The position numbers were made by a program, and so were the translations under genes. Under the pieces are notes generated by a model. That model was not told where the DNA came from. It worked only from the letters and a program-made list of their open reading frames with translations, and did no database searches. From Bog-756 sp963845485 (GTDB lineage: Bacteria > Actinomycetota > Acidimicrobiia > Acidimicrobiales > RAAP-2), in assembly GCA_963845485.1 (NCBI GenBank), contig CAWJSI010000017.1, positions 290,456 to 354,455 of the forward strand: DNA of 64,000 nt, given 5' to 3'. Every line of letters starts with the position of its first letter. The stretch's first letter is position 1. Positions 1 to 8,234 of this stretch are shown here, piece by piece.

Positions 1-42
1 AATACCCTCGTCCCGCCCTACCGCGACCACATCCCGAGGTAA
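1..42 (+). CDS. C-terminal tail of an upstream gene (partial)
   Basis: The first 42 bases read in frame 1 as NTLVPPYRDHIPR followed by TAA, so they may be the end of a gene that starts before the window. The stop lies 2 bp before the next ATG, and the ribosome binding sequence of the next gene (GAGGTAA) overlaps this stop. That arrangement would fit an operon with translational coupling. Thirteen codons are too few to assign a family. Confidence 0.35.
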   Translation, partial: NTLVPPYRDHIPR

Positions 43-44
43 CC

Positions 45-926
45 ATGACCATCACTACCCCGCTCGCTATCGATATCGCCCCGCTCTCGGGCACCATCGG
101 CGCAGAGATCCGCGGCATCGACCTCCATGAGCCGCTCAGCGACGGCACCGTCGTCGCCATCCGCCAGGCGCTGCTCGACTACAAGGTCATCTTCTTCCCC
201 GGCGCCCATCTCGACCCGACGGAGCACAAACACTTCGCCACCTACTTCGGTGAGATCACCAACGCTCATCCCGTGGTGCCCGGCATCGGCGACCACAAAG
301 AGGTCTTCGAGATCGACTACTCCAAGGTGCGCGAGATGCTGGCCGCGGGTACCGAAGACGGCGAGTACGGAGGTGGTGAGAAGTGGCACACCGATGTGAC
401 CTTCATGAAGACCCCGCCTCTCGGTTCCATCCTCAATGCCATCGTCATTCCTGAGGCGGGCGGCGACACATTGTGGGCCGACACCAACGCCGCCTACGAA
501 GGTCTGTCCCAGCCGTTCAAGGATCTGGTCGACGGGCTCACCGCCGTGCACGACGGCGGACGCCGGTTCGGCAAGCTGCTCGACTACGTGGGCCACGGCG
601 AATGGGACGGCGAACAGTTCACCGAGCTGGTCCCCGCCGAGCATCCCGTCGTCCGGACACATCCCGAGACGGGGCGACGCAGCCTCTTCGTCAATCCGGG
701 CTTCACCGTTCGCATCAAAGGACTGAGCGCCAAGGAGAGCGAGACACTGCTCACCTTCCTCTACACCCATATGGCCACGCCTGAGTATGTGGTCCGCTAT
801 CAGTGGGACGAGGGCGATCTCGGATTCTGGGACAACCGGACCACGATGCACTACGCCATCGGCGACTACGGAGACGCCCACCGGGTCATCCAGCGAGTCA
901 CCATCCGGGGCGACCAGCCCTTCTGA
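45..926 (+). CDS. TauD/TfdA-family Fe(II)/2-oxoglutarate dioxygenase
   Basis: This 293-residue protein is a TauD-type non-heme iron dioxygenase. In the family, 2-oxoglutarate and O2 are used to hydroxylate a substrate such as taurine or an alkylsulfonate, releasing sulfite and an aldehyde. The iron ligands are visible: H115 and D117 in WHTDVTF, and a distal histidine at about 279 in DAHRVIQR. The N-terminal part (GAEIRGIDL) and the length are typical of TauD. It precedes the three genes of a sulfonate/taurine-type ABC importer on the same strand, which supports a role in sulfur scavenging. The substrate is inferred from context; other TfdA-family substrates are possible. The ATG follows GAGGTAA at good spacing. 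Confidence 0.88.
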   Translation: MTITTPLAIDIAPLSGTIGAEIRGIDLHEPLSDGTVVAIRQALLDYKVIFFPGAHLDPTEHKHFATYFGEITNAHPVVPGIGDHKEVFEIDYSKVREMLAAGTEDGEYGGGEKWHTDVTFMKTPPLGSILNAIVIPEAGGDTLWADTNAAYEGLSQPFKDLVDGLTAVHDGGRRFGKLLDYVGHGEWDGEQFTELVPAEHPVVRTHPETGRRSLFVNPGFTVRIKGLSAKESETLLTFLYTHMATPEYVVRYQWDEGDLGFWDNRTTMHYAIGDYGDAHRVIQRVTIRGDQPF

Positions 927-1053
927 GCTCGATCTTCTGAGGGGCAGCATCCGGATCGATGTTGAGCACCCCCCGAGTGGTCCACCCGTGGTCCCGACAC
1001 CTAGCCGGCCTCACCACACCCCGTTGTTCCCGACCCATCGAAAAAGGATGACC

Positions 1054-2097
1054 ATGCATCACCCCGCTCACCGTCCCAACTCCATCCGGCGCCTCTGGCG
1101 CGCCGGGGCTGTGGTCGCCGCCGCGGCATCCCTGGCACTCACTCCGGTGATCGCCGGGGGCGCGCCCGTGGCGGGCGCCGCAACCCCGGACCTGTCGGGG
1201 GTGACCATCAATTTTGCCGACCAGTTCAAGCAGTACCAGACCGTGTTCACGGCCACCAACGCCCTGAAGGGGGCGCAATACAAGGTGAGCTGGAGTGAGT
1301 TCGTCGGCGGGCCACCCATCATCGCCGCTGAGACCGGCGGGTCGGTCGACCTCGGAGACATGGCCGAGACACCCACCATCTTCGCCCAAGCCTCGGGCGA
1401 TCCGGTGAAGGTGATCGCGGCCACCAAGGGCACCAATCCGAAACAGTCCCCATTCGGGATCCTGGTGCCCAAGGGATCGCCGATCACCAAGGTCTCGCAA
1501 CTGCGGGGACACACCGTGGCGGTGCAAGAAGGCACGGTTGAACAGTACGTACTCATCCAGTTGCTGAAGAAGGCCGGGTTGCCCTATGGCGCCGTGACCA
1601 TCGTCAACCTTCCCATCACGAGTGCTTCGACGGCCGTGACCAACGGCAAGGTCGACGCCGCCGTACTGTCCCAGCCCCTGATCGGCCTCGACCTCCAGAG
1701 TGGCAAAGCCACCCAACTGGTGAGCGCAGCCGGTATCCCCACCTACGGCTATCTCACGGCCAGTCAGGCCGCGCTCGACAACCCGGCCAAGGCGGCAGCC
1801 CTGGCCGACTTCATCAACCGCTTCTACAAGGCTCAGGCCGTCCTGACCAAGAACCCACAGCTGGCTGCCCAAACCTATGTCACCACGTTCGGCGTGCCGC
1901 TCTCGGTGGCGGAGACCGCCGTCAAGTCGGTGAGTGCCGTCGGGACCCCCATCACTCCGTCCATCATCAAGTACCAGCAGGCCGAAGCCAACACGTTCCA
2001 GCAACTGGGTCTGGTGCCCGACAAGTTGAACGTGGCCAAGATCTTCGACCTGAAGTACAACGCAGCGGTAGCCAAAAAGGCGGGGTTGTCGTCGTGA
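1054..2097 (+). CDS. ABC transporter substrate-binding protein (sulfonate/taurine/nitrate type)
   Basis: The protein has about 347 residues. It opens with a basic n-region (HRPNSIRRLWR), a hydrophobic stretch of Ala and Val and an AGAAT cleavage region, so it is exported. The mature part resembles SsuA/TauA periplasmic-type binding proteins, including a segment near GGSVDLGDMAETP that contacts ligand in that family, and LRGHTVAVQEGTVEQY. No lipobox cysteine is apparent. The start chosen is the ATG at 1054 because AAGGA lies 5 bp before it; an ATG at 1048 is also in frame but overlaps that site. It delivers substrate to the permease and ATPase encoded directly downstream. Confidence 0.88.
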   Translation: MHHPAHRPNSIRRLWRAGAVVAAAASLALTPVIAGGAPVAGAATPDLSGVTINFADQFKQYQTVFTATNALKGAQYKVSWSEFVGGPPIIAAETGGSVDLGDMAETPTIFAQASGDPVKVIAATKGTNPKQSPFGILVPKGSPITKVSQLRGHTVAVQEGTVEQYVLIQLLKKAGLPYGAVTIVNLPITSASTAVTNGKVDAAVLSQPLIGLDLQSGKATQLVSAAGIPTYGYLTASQAALDNPAKAAALADFINRFYKAQAVLTKNPQLAAQTYVTTFGVPLSVAETAVKSVSAVGTPITPSIIKYQQAEANTFQQLGLVPDKLNVAKIFDLKYNAAVAKKAGLSS

Positions 2098-2100
2098 GCG

Positions 2101-3012
2101 ATGGGAAAGGCGAAGGAGCCCGTGACTGATCTCGCCCATCGAGCACCGATAGGGCCGACCACCGTCACGGGAGGGAAGGCGTCCGAGCCGGTACCTGACG
2201 TGCCGGCCGGACTGATCCGCCCGTCGGCCCATACGGCCGCGCCCCGCAGCCGGCGCGTGACGATCGCCGTGCGGACGCTCGTGCCCTTGGTGCTGTTCGG
2301 TCTGTGGTGGCTCCTCACGGGAACCGGCGTGATCGCCGGGACCATTCTCTCGTCGCCCCCGACGACCTGGCACTCCTTTGTCGATCTGCTGCTCCACCAG
2401 GACCTGATCGGCGACATCGGGGTGTCGGTGGCCCGGGCCGCCGTGGGATTGGCCATCGGGGCCAGCATCGGACTGGTTCTCGGCATCACCGTGGGACTGT
2501 TCTCCCTCGGTGAGGAGCTCATCGACTCATCCATGCAGATGTTCCGGACCATCCCCTTTCCGGCCGTGATCTTCCTGTTCATCGTGTGGTTCGGGATCGG
2601 TGAGACCGCCAAGGTGGCGCTCATCGCCCTGGCCACCCTCTTTCCCATGTACCTCAACGTCTCCAACGGGGTGCGAAACGTCGACCGAAAAGTCGTCGAG
2701 GCCGCCCGCTCCTTCGGCCTGCGCGGCCGCAGGCTGGTGCGCCAGGTGGTGATCCCCCTGGCTATGCCCTCGATCCTGACCGGCCTCCGATTCTCCACGG
2801 GGGTCTCGGTGATCGCCCTCGTCTTCGCGGAGACGATCAATGCCAACAAGGGCATCGGCTACCTGGTCAGCCAGGCCGCCAGCTTCAACCAGGTACCTGT
2901 GCTCGTGGTCTGCATCTTCCTCTACGCCCTCTTGGGCATCGGGGCCGACCTCCTCGTGCGGCTGTTGGAACGCTCCTCGATGCCCTGGCGCAGTCAGCTC
3001 ACCGTCCGATGA
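2101..3012 (+). CDS. ABC transporter permease (SsuC/TauC type)
   Basis: This is a 303-residue inner-membrane permease of the binding-protein-dependent import family. A cytoplasmic N-terminal tail of about 55 residues precedes several hydrophobic segments starting at LVPLVLFGLWWLL. The EAA loop that docks the ATPase is clear (EAARSFGLRGRRLVRQVVIP, with the conserved G). It begins 3 bp after the binding-protein stop, and its own stop overlaps the ATPase start in an ATGA arrangement. The three genes therefore form one transport operon. The substrate is most likely an organosulfonate, judged from the TauD-type gene upstream. Confidence 0.88.
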   Translation: MGKAKEPVTDLAHRAPIGPTTVTGGKASEPVPDVPAGLIRPSAHTAAPRSRRVTIAVRTLVPLVLFGLWWLLTGTGVIAGTILSSPPTTWHSFVDLLLHQDLIGDIGVSVARAAVGLAIGASIGLVLGITVGLFSLGEELIDSSMQMFRTIPFPAVIFLFIVWFGIGETAKVALIALATLFPMYLNVSNGVRNVDRKVVEAARSFGLRGRRLVRQVVIPLAMPSILTGLRFSTGVSVIALVFAETINANKGIGYLVSQAASFNQVPVLVVCIFLYALLGIGADLLVRLLERSSMPWRSQLTVR

Positions 3013-3767
3013 GCGTGGCCACTGAATCCCCCGCCGTTGTTGTCCGCCAGATCACCAAGTCGTTCGGGGACCGAGCCGTCCTCGCCGACCTCGACCTGAC
3101 CATCGAACAAGGACAGTTCGTGGCCCTGCTCGGGGCTTCGGGCAGCGGCAAGACCACGCTGTTGCGGGTGCTTCTCGGCCTCGAGTCGACGTCCTCGGGC
3201 GACGTGTTCGTGCCCGAAGCGCGGACAACGGTCTTCCAAGAGCCCCGACTGGTGGCTTCGATGAAGGTCTGGCGCAACGTCCTCATCGGGCTGCCCCGGG
3301 GGCTCGATTCGCGAGAGGTGGCGGTGGCGGCCCTCGGCGAGGTGGGACTGGCGGACCACGCCGACGCCTGGCCCGGCACACTCTCGGGCGGTGAGGCCCA
3401 ACGGGTGGCCCTGGCACGGGCGCTCGTGCGCCAGCCCCGGCTCCTGCTGCTGGACGAACCGTTTGCCGCCCTGGATGCGCTCACCCGGCTGAAGATGCAA
3501 GCGCTCGTGGCCGACCTGTGCGCCAAGCACCGACCCGGTGTGCTCCTCGTCACCCATGACGTGGAAGAGGCCGTCCTTCTGGCCGACCGGGTCCTGGTAC
3601 TCAAACACGGGCGGATCTCCTTGGACGAGACCATCGACCTGGTCCGGCCACGACGCATCGGCGGACCGGAGTTCGACGCTTACCGAGATCGGTTCATGGT
3701 GGAGCTTGGCGTGCTCGACCCGGCCGGGCGAACGCTCGGCCCACCGGTGGCCAACGGAGAGGCTTGA
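3009..3767 (+). CDS. ABC transporter ATP-binding protein (SsuB/TauB type)
   Basis: A 252-residue ATPase that powers the importer encoded upstream. Walker A is GASGSGKTT at residues 42-50, the signature is LSGGEAQRVALARAL, Walker B is LLLLDEPF, and the switch histidine lies in LLVTHDVEEA. It starts at the ATG of an ATGA overlap with the permease. The length and signature spacing are normal for the nitrate/sulfonate/taurine class. Nothing appears to be missing from the unit, although no FMN-dependent sulfonate monooxygenase (SsuD) gene sits next to it; the TauD-type gene would supply the desulfonating step. Confidence 0.9.
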   Translation: MSVATESPAVVVRQITKSFGDRAVLADLDLTIEQGQFVALLGASGSGKTTLLRVLLGLESTSSGDVFVPEARTTVFQEPRLVASMKVWRNVLIGLPRGLDSREVAVAALGEVGLADHADAWPGTLSGGEAQRVALARALVRQPRLLLLDEPFAALDALTRLKMQALVADLCAKHRPGVLLVTHDVEEAVLLADRVLVLKHGRISLDETIDLVRPRRIGGPEFDAYRDRFMVELGVLDPAGRTLGPPVANGEA

Positions 3768-3771
3768 CCCT

Positions 3772-3790
3772 CCCGGCAACGAATGCCGGG
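3772..3790 (+). terminator. Candidate hairpin after the importer operon
   Basis: CCCGGC and GCCGGG form a perfect 6-bp stem with a 7-base loop, 4 bp after the ATPase stop codon. There is no T-run, so this may be a weak or factor-assisted terminator or an mRNA 3' stabiliser. Confidence 0.35.
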
Positions 3791-3920
3791 CACCGGGTTC
3801 CCGGGGCCGTCGAGCTCATGTCACCACATCGGCTGGTCCTTCACGGTGAAAGGGGACGACCGACGAACCGAGCACACTCGCCAGCTCCCCGTCGCCTCCC
3901 GGCTACTTACAGCCGAGTGC

Positions 3921-4157
3921 TCAGCGGCCCTGGTAGTACTCCGTCGTCCGTTTCGAAGGGAGCAGGGCCACGATGATCAGGGCGATGAGTGAGAAGAAGA
4001 ACCCGAAGATCAGCCACAAAAAGGCGTGTCGGCCCTTCCGCTTGGCGATGTTGTAGATCCAGGCCATGATCAGGATCCAGAGGATGAACCCGATCACCGA
4101 GGTCAGGGCGATCCGGGCCCCGGTCACGGCCAGGATCGAGGACACGAGGGCGGTCAC
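3921..4157 (-). CDS. Small two-helix membrane protein
   Basis: A 78-residue protein with two hydrophobic segments, roughly residues 4-35 (ALVSSILAV to AWIYNI) and 47-65 (AFLWLIFGFFFSLIALIIVAL). A basic turn AKRKGR lies between them and a charged tail KRTTEYYQGR follows. The reading frame stays open further upstream, but a GTG at 4157 has AAGGAT seven bases before it and is the best start. The pattern resembles small phospholipase_D-nuclease_N-like or superinfection-immunity-like membrane proteins. I do not assign a function. It is transcribed divergently from the esterase gene. Confidence 0.6.
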   Translation of the reverse strand: MTALVSSILAVTGARIALTSVIGFILWILIMAWIYNIAKRKGRHAFLWLIFGFFFSLIALIIVALLPSKRTTEYYQGR

Positions 4158-4381
4158 GGGCTGATCCTTGTCGGAGGCATTCCGGCAGCGTAACAACACA
4201 CCAACGAACTGCGGCGGTACCGGTGGAGCGGGAGTACCCGGCCTTCGACGAACCGGCCCGTCTGAGATGAGGCGATGCAGCCAGCGCTCCCTCCGCATGC
4301 AGGAATACGTTGTGCGGTCGCGTGACCACGGAGCGGTGTCGTCCCTGGCCGTAACAATCGGCGGTGTGGTTCGCTCGATAG

Positions 4382-5491
4382 GTGAACCGGGCAAGGGGTA
4401 GACGATGGAGCGTGGCGGCCGTCGCGCTATGCGTCGTCGTCGGCGGTCTGCTGTGTGCCGGCTGCCTGGGCTCGGGTGCGCGCGCAACGCCAGCCCCGGC
4501 ATCAGCCTCTTCGTCGGGTACGGGGAGCCCGGCCGGCAACGCCTCCGCTCAGCCCGTCACCCAGAACATCGGCAGCGTCGGCGCGCCGGTCCCGTCGGCT
4601 GGATGCGCGCTGACCCAGATGGGGCCCACCGCCAACCAGCTCCAGGGCCTGGAGGTGGCCGGGACCCCGAGGTGGTACCTCCTCACCACGCCATCACCTG
4701 ACGTCCCGAGTCCGAGCGGAGCGACCTCGTCCACCTCCCTCGACCCACGACCCCTGGTACTCGACTTTCCCGGGCTCGGCGAAAGCGCCACGATCCAGGC
4801 CACCATGTCCCAGTTCGGGGCCCTCGCCCAACAGGACGGCTTCGTCGTCGCCTTCCCCGAGGGCACCGGTGATCCGGTGCGGTGGGACATGAGTACTCTC
4901 GCCCCCTCCAATCCAGACCTCGAGTTCGTCACCGCCTTGCTGGCTCAACTCGAGGCCACCCAGTGCATCGACACTTCGCGGGTCTACGCCAGCGGGTTCT
5001 CCGACGGTGCCTACATGGCGTCGGCCCTGGCCTGCTCCATGTCGGACCAGATCGCAGCGATCGGGGCGGTGTCGGGCCTCCAGCTGCCCACCCGGTGCAC
5101 GACCCACCGCGCGGTCCCGATCATCGCCTTCCACGGCACCGCCGATCCGATCCTGCCCTACGGCGGTGGCACGGCCACCGCCACACTCAGTCAAGAGCTG
5201 AACGACACCGAAGCCACGCCGACTCCCATTCCGACCGTGGTCAGCAGCTGGGCAGCCCGCGACAGTTGCACTCCTCGGTCGGTGGACACCGACGTAGCCA
5301 GCCAGGTGGTCTTGCGCCAGTACCGATGCCCGGCCGATGCGGCGATCGAGTTCTACACCATCCTCGACGGTGGGCACGCCTGGCCCGGCAGCCTGATCAG
5401 CGCATCCGAGCTGACTACCGACGGGGCCACCACCTTCCAGATCGATGCCACCTCTCTGATGTGGTCGTTCTTCCAACGATTCCAGCTCTAG
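4382..5491 (+). CDS. Secreted PHB-depolymerase/feruloyl-esterase-like alpha/beta hydrolase (LpqC-like)
   Basis: A 369-residue exported esterase. The N-terminus is basic then hydrophobic, ending in CAGC, an imperfect lipobox; a lipid anchor is possible but uncertain. A Ser/Thr/Gly/Pro-rich spacer follows to about residue 65. The catalytic triad is visible: S207 in GFSDG, D255 in HGTADPI and H332 in GGHAWPG, as in the polyhydroxybutyrate depolymerase/CE1 esterase family. The substrate could be a polyester, an acetylated or feruloylated polysaccharide, or a lipid. The start is the GTG at 4382, which gives a good signal peptide; no strong ribosome site is seen. Confidence 0.75.
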   Translation: MNRARGRRWSVAAVALCVVVGGLLCAGCLGSGARATPAPASASSSGTGSPAGNASAQPVTQNIGSVGAPVPSAGCALTQMGPTANQLQGLEVAGTPRWYLLTTPSPDVPSPSGATSSTSLDPRPLVLDFPGLGESATIQATMSQFGALAQQDGFVVAFPEGTGDPVRWDMSTLAPSNPDLEFVTALLAQLEATQCIDTSRVYASGFSDGAYMASALACSMSDQIAAIGAVSGLQLPTRCTTHRAVPIIAFHGTADPILPYGGGTATATLSQELNDTEATPTPIPTVVSSWAARDSCTPRSVDTDVASQVVLRQYRCPADAAIEFYTILDGGHAWPGSLISASELTTDGATTFQIDATSLMWSFFQRFQL

Positions 5492-5574
5492 GCCACTGAC
5501 ACCGGGGAGTGGCAACCGTCCCACCACGGCCAGGGACGACGGGTACGATGCTGGCCATGGCTTCGGGAGGGTTC

Positions 5575-5844
5575 ATGCGCTCCTGGCACGACCGCTTCAT
5601 CGTGGATCCGGTCCGGCGGGTGGTGGCCCAAGAGGTCGAAAACGCTTCGGTCCGACTGGTCGCCGTATTCGGGGAGGCCACCGATGAGCTGCGTCGCATT
5701 CTCGGCGATGTGGCCGACGCCAACGACCAGGTCGCCGAAGCCCTCGGCCGCAGCGTGGCCCGTCTCAGTGCGGAGACCGAGGCGCTGCACGAGGAACTCC
5801 GCAACCTGGGCCGATCCCCGGGTCAGCCGGAACCGCCCTCTTGA
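5575..5844 (+). CDS. Small coiled-coil protein heading a glycosyltransferase operon
   Basis: An 89-residue hydrophilic protein, starting at the ATG preceded by GGGAGGG with correct spacing; earlier in-frame ATGs lack such a site. Residues 25-80 (from ATDELRRILGDVADANDQ to TEALHEELRNLG) have the heptad pattern of an amphipathic coiled coil. No catalytic motif or membrane segment is seen. Its stop codon overlaps the TTG start of the next glycosyltransferase gene (TTGA), so the two are translationally coupled. It may be a scaffold or chain-length partner for the glycosyltransferases, but that is inferred from position only. Confidence 0.65.
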   Translation: MRSWHDRFIVDPVRRVVAQEVENASVRLVAVFGEATDELRRILGDVADANDQVAEALGRSVARLSAETEALHEELRNLGRSPGQPEPPS

Positions 5845-8234
5845 CGCCAGCGGTCATCGAACCCCCCGTCGTACTGGATCTCCAAGCGGCGCAGAGCCCG
5901 ACCTACCGGGAGCGGGGCGTCGCCCGTTTCGCCATCGACTACGCGGCAGCGCTCGTCCAGACCGTGCCAGAGCTGGTCGACCGGGTACTGACCCGGCCTG
6001 ACCTCCCTCCGGTCACCGGACTGCCCGAGGTGCTGAGGACGGACGTCTTGACCAGCGTTCCCGACTGGAGTCGGGCCGGTGGTGTGTTCCACGCCCTCTC
6101 CCCCTTTGACATCGCCACACCGGTGCGCCGGATCTGGCCTCGGGAGGTGTCTCGCACCGGCCGGCGGCTGGTGGTCACGGTCTACGACCTCATCCCCGAG
6201 CTGTTTCCCGAGACCTACCTGATCGATCCGGGCGTCCGGCACCGGTACCGGGCGCGCCGCGAACTGATCAGGGCGGCCGACCACGTCATGACCCTGTCCC
6301 GCTCGGCGGCCGACGACGTCGCCGACCGCCTCGGGGTTCCCGACCATCGGATCACCGTGGTCGGGGCGGCATGCTCGGATGCCTTCGGGACCGGCGGCAC
6401 CCGTGGCCACGAGGCACAGCTGGCCGGCGCAGCGATCCCCGGGCTCGGCGAACGCACGGTCGTCTACAACGGAGCCGTCGAACCCCGCAAGAACATGGAG
6501 GGCCTCATCGAGGCATTCGCCCGACTTCCCGACGAGGTGCGGACGCGACATCAGTTGGTCCTGGTCTGCCGACTCCAACCCCTCGAGCGGAATCACTACG
6601 AGGTCTTGGCCCGGAACCTCGGACTCGGTGACTCGCAACTGCTTCTCACCGGGTTGGTCCCGGACGCCGCCCTCGTCCACCTCTACCGCAGCGCCACCCT
6701 GGTCGTGTTCCCGTCCTTCTACGAGGGCTTCGGGCTACCGGTTGCCGAGGCCATGGCCTGCGGGGCGCCGGTGGTGGCCTCCGACAACTCCTCGCTCCGG
6801 GAGCTGGTTGAACCAGGGGCCACCTTCGATCCCTCCGACGTCGACGACATGGCCCGATCGGTGGAGCGAGCCCTCGTCGACGAGGGCCATCGGCAACGGC
6901 TGCTTCGGTGGTCGGCTCGGCCCCGCCCGTCGTGGTCGGAGGTGGCCGAGCGGGCCGCCGCGGTCTATCGGAGGCTGGACGGCGACACCGTGGATGGCAC
7001 CACTCAAACCCGTGGACCGGCAGCGTGGCGCCGCCGTCCGCTGGTGGCCCTCGTCACTCCATGGCCACCGGCCACCTCGGGGGTAGCTATCTACTCCCAA
7101 CGGCTGGCCCGCTCCCTGTCGGACCACGTGGACGTCGAGGTGTTCCTAGACGGCGACAGGTCCGGAGGCCCACCGCCGAGAGACCACGAGTTTTCCTTCT
7201 ACCCGGCCTGGTCACTCCCCCACGTCGACCCGGCCCGGGGTGGTTACGACGCCGTCATCGCCTGCATCGGCAACAGTGAGCACCATGCCGGTGCCCTGGC
7301 CCTGCTCCGCCGCCACGGAGTGTCGGCTGCCGTGCTGGCCCACGATGTCCGTTTGAACGGGCTCTACCGGCACGGCGCCGCTCGCGGGGCGGTTCCCGAA
7401 GGGATACTGGCGGTGCTCACCGAGCTCTACGAAGAGGCCACGGATGCATGGCTCACCGAGGGGTGGCTGCAGCCCAACGAAGCCGAGGCCCACGGGGTGT
7501 ATCTGGCCCGGGAGCTGATCGACCTGGCTCGACCCTTCCTCGTCACCTCGGAGTTCGCCGCCGACGTAGCCCGGCGTGAAGCCAGACCCGAGGACGCCGG
7601 GAACGTGCTCGTCTCCCCCTTCGCTTACCCGGCACCGGTCCTGCGGAGCCCTCGCCTCGAGGTCCGGGGCTTGGTATGCACCTTCGGTCTGGTCAACGAA
7701 GTCAAGCAGCCGGACCTGGTCCTCGAGGCGTTCGCCCTCGTCCAACGCAGGGACGTCGGCACCCGGCTGGCCTTCGTGGGCCCCATCGACCCCGCCTTGC
7801 GCGAGCACTACCACGCGGCGGCCATGCGTCTCGGTGTCGCCGGGGCGGTCACCTTCACCGGCGCCGTCGACGATGAAGAGTACGAGTCGTGGCTGGCTCG
7901 GGCATCGGTGGCCGTGCAGCTCCGGGCCAGCACCAACGGGGAGACGTCGGCCGCGGTCGGCGACAGCCTGACCCACGGCGTGGCCACGGTGGTCACCGAC
8001 ATCGGCCCGGCCCACGATCTTCCCGACTTCGTGGCCAAGGTGTCCGTGGATGCCACACCAGAGACGTTGGCGGACATCATCTGCCGGCTCGTGACCGACG
8101 AGGACGAGCGGGCATGGCGAGTGTCTGAGGGCCTGGACTATGTGACGGAGCGCAGCTTCGACCACACCGCCCGCCAGCTTCTCGAAACGTTGCACCTGGC
8201 TCCCTCGGCGGCACGGCAGGCGGGAGCTTCGTGA
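5841..8234 (+). CDS. Tandem two-domain GT-B glycosyltransferase
   Basis: A 797-residue protein containing two GT-B glycosyltransferase units. Unit 1 (about 1-390) is GT4-like, with the nucleotide-sugar segment around NGAVEPRKNMEG near residue 210 and the E-x7-E motif EGFGLPVAE at 295-303. Unit 2 starts near residue 402 with the typical N-terminal strand and loop LVALVTPWPPATSGVAIYSQ; its donor site is degenerate (GETSAAVGDSLTHGVATVVT). Such double enzymes usually add two successive sugars to a lipid-linked glycan. The start is TTG within a TTGA overlap, and the end overlaps the next gene by GTGA. The acceptor is not predictable from sequence. Confidence 0.82.
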   Translation: MTPAVIEPPVVLDLQAAQSPTYRERGVARFAIDYAAALVQTVPELVDRVLTRPDLPPVTGLPEVLRTDVLTSVPDWSRAGGVFHALSPFDIATPVRRIWPREVSRTGRRLVVTVYDLIPELFPETYLIDPGVRHRYRARRELIRAADHVMTLSRSAADDVADRLGVPDHRITVVGAACSDAFGTGGTRGHEAQLAGAAIPGLGERTVVYNGAVEPRKNMEGLIEAFARLPDEVRTRHQLVLVCRLQPLERNHYEVLARNLGLGDSQLLLTGLVPDAALVHLYRSATLVVFPSFYEGFGLPVAEAMACGAPVVASDNSSLRELVEPGATFDPSDVDDMARSVERALVDEGHRQRLLRWSARPRPSWSEVAERAAAVYRRLDGDTVDGTTQTRGPAAWRRRPLVALVTPWPPATSGVAIYSQRLARSLSDHVDVEVFLDGDRSGGPPPRDHEFSFYPAWSLPHVDPARGGYDAVIACIGNSEHHAGALALLRRHGVSAAVLAHDVRLNGLYRHGAARGAVPEGILAVLTELYEEATDAWLTEGWLQPNEAEAHGVYLARELIDLARPFLVTSEFAADVARREARPEDAGNVLVSPFAYPAPVLRSPRLEVRGLVCTFGLVNEVKQPDLVLEAFALVQRRDVGTRLAFVGPIDPALREHYHAAAMRLGVAGAVTFTGAVDDEEYESWLARASVAVQLRASTNGETSAAVGDSLTHGVATVVTDIGPAHDLPDFVAKVSVDATPETLADIICRLVTDEDERAWRVSEGLDYVTERSFDHTARQLLETLHLAPSAARQAGAS

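Noticed and set aside
898..2397. A 499-codon minus-strand open frame across the binding-protein gene
   Set aside because: It is antisense to a gene with a clear signal peptide and family motifs, and its translation is Gly/Arg/His-rich with no domain; it is a high-GC shadow frame.
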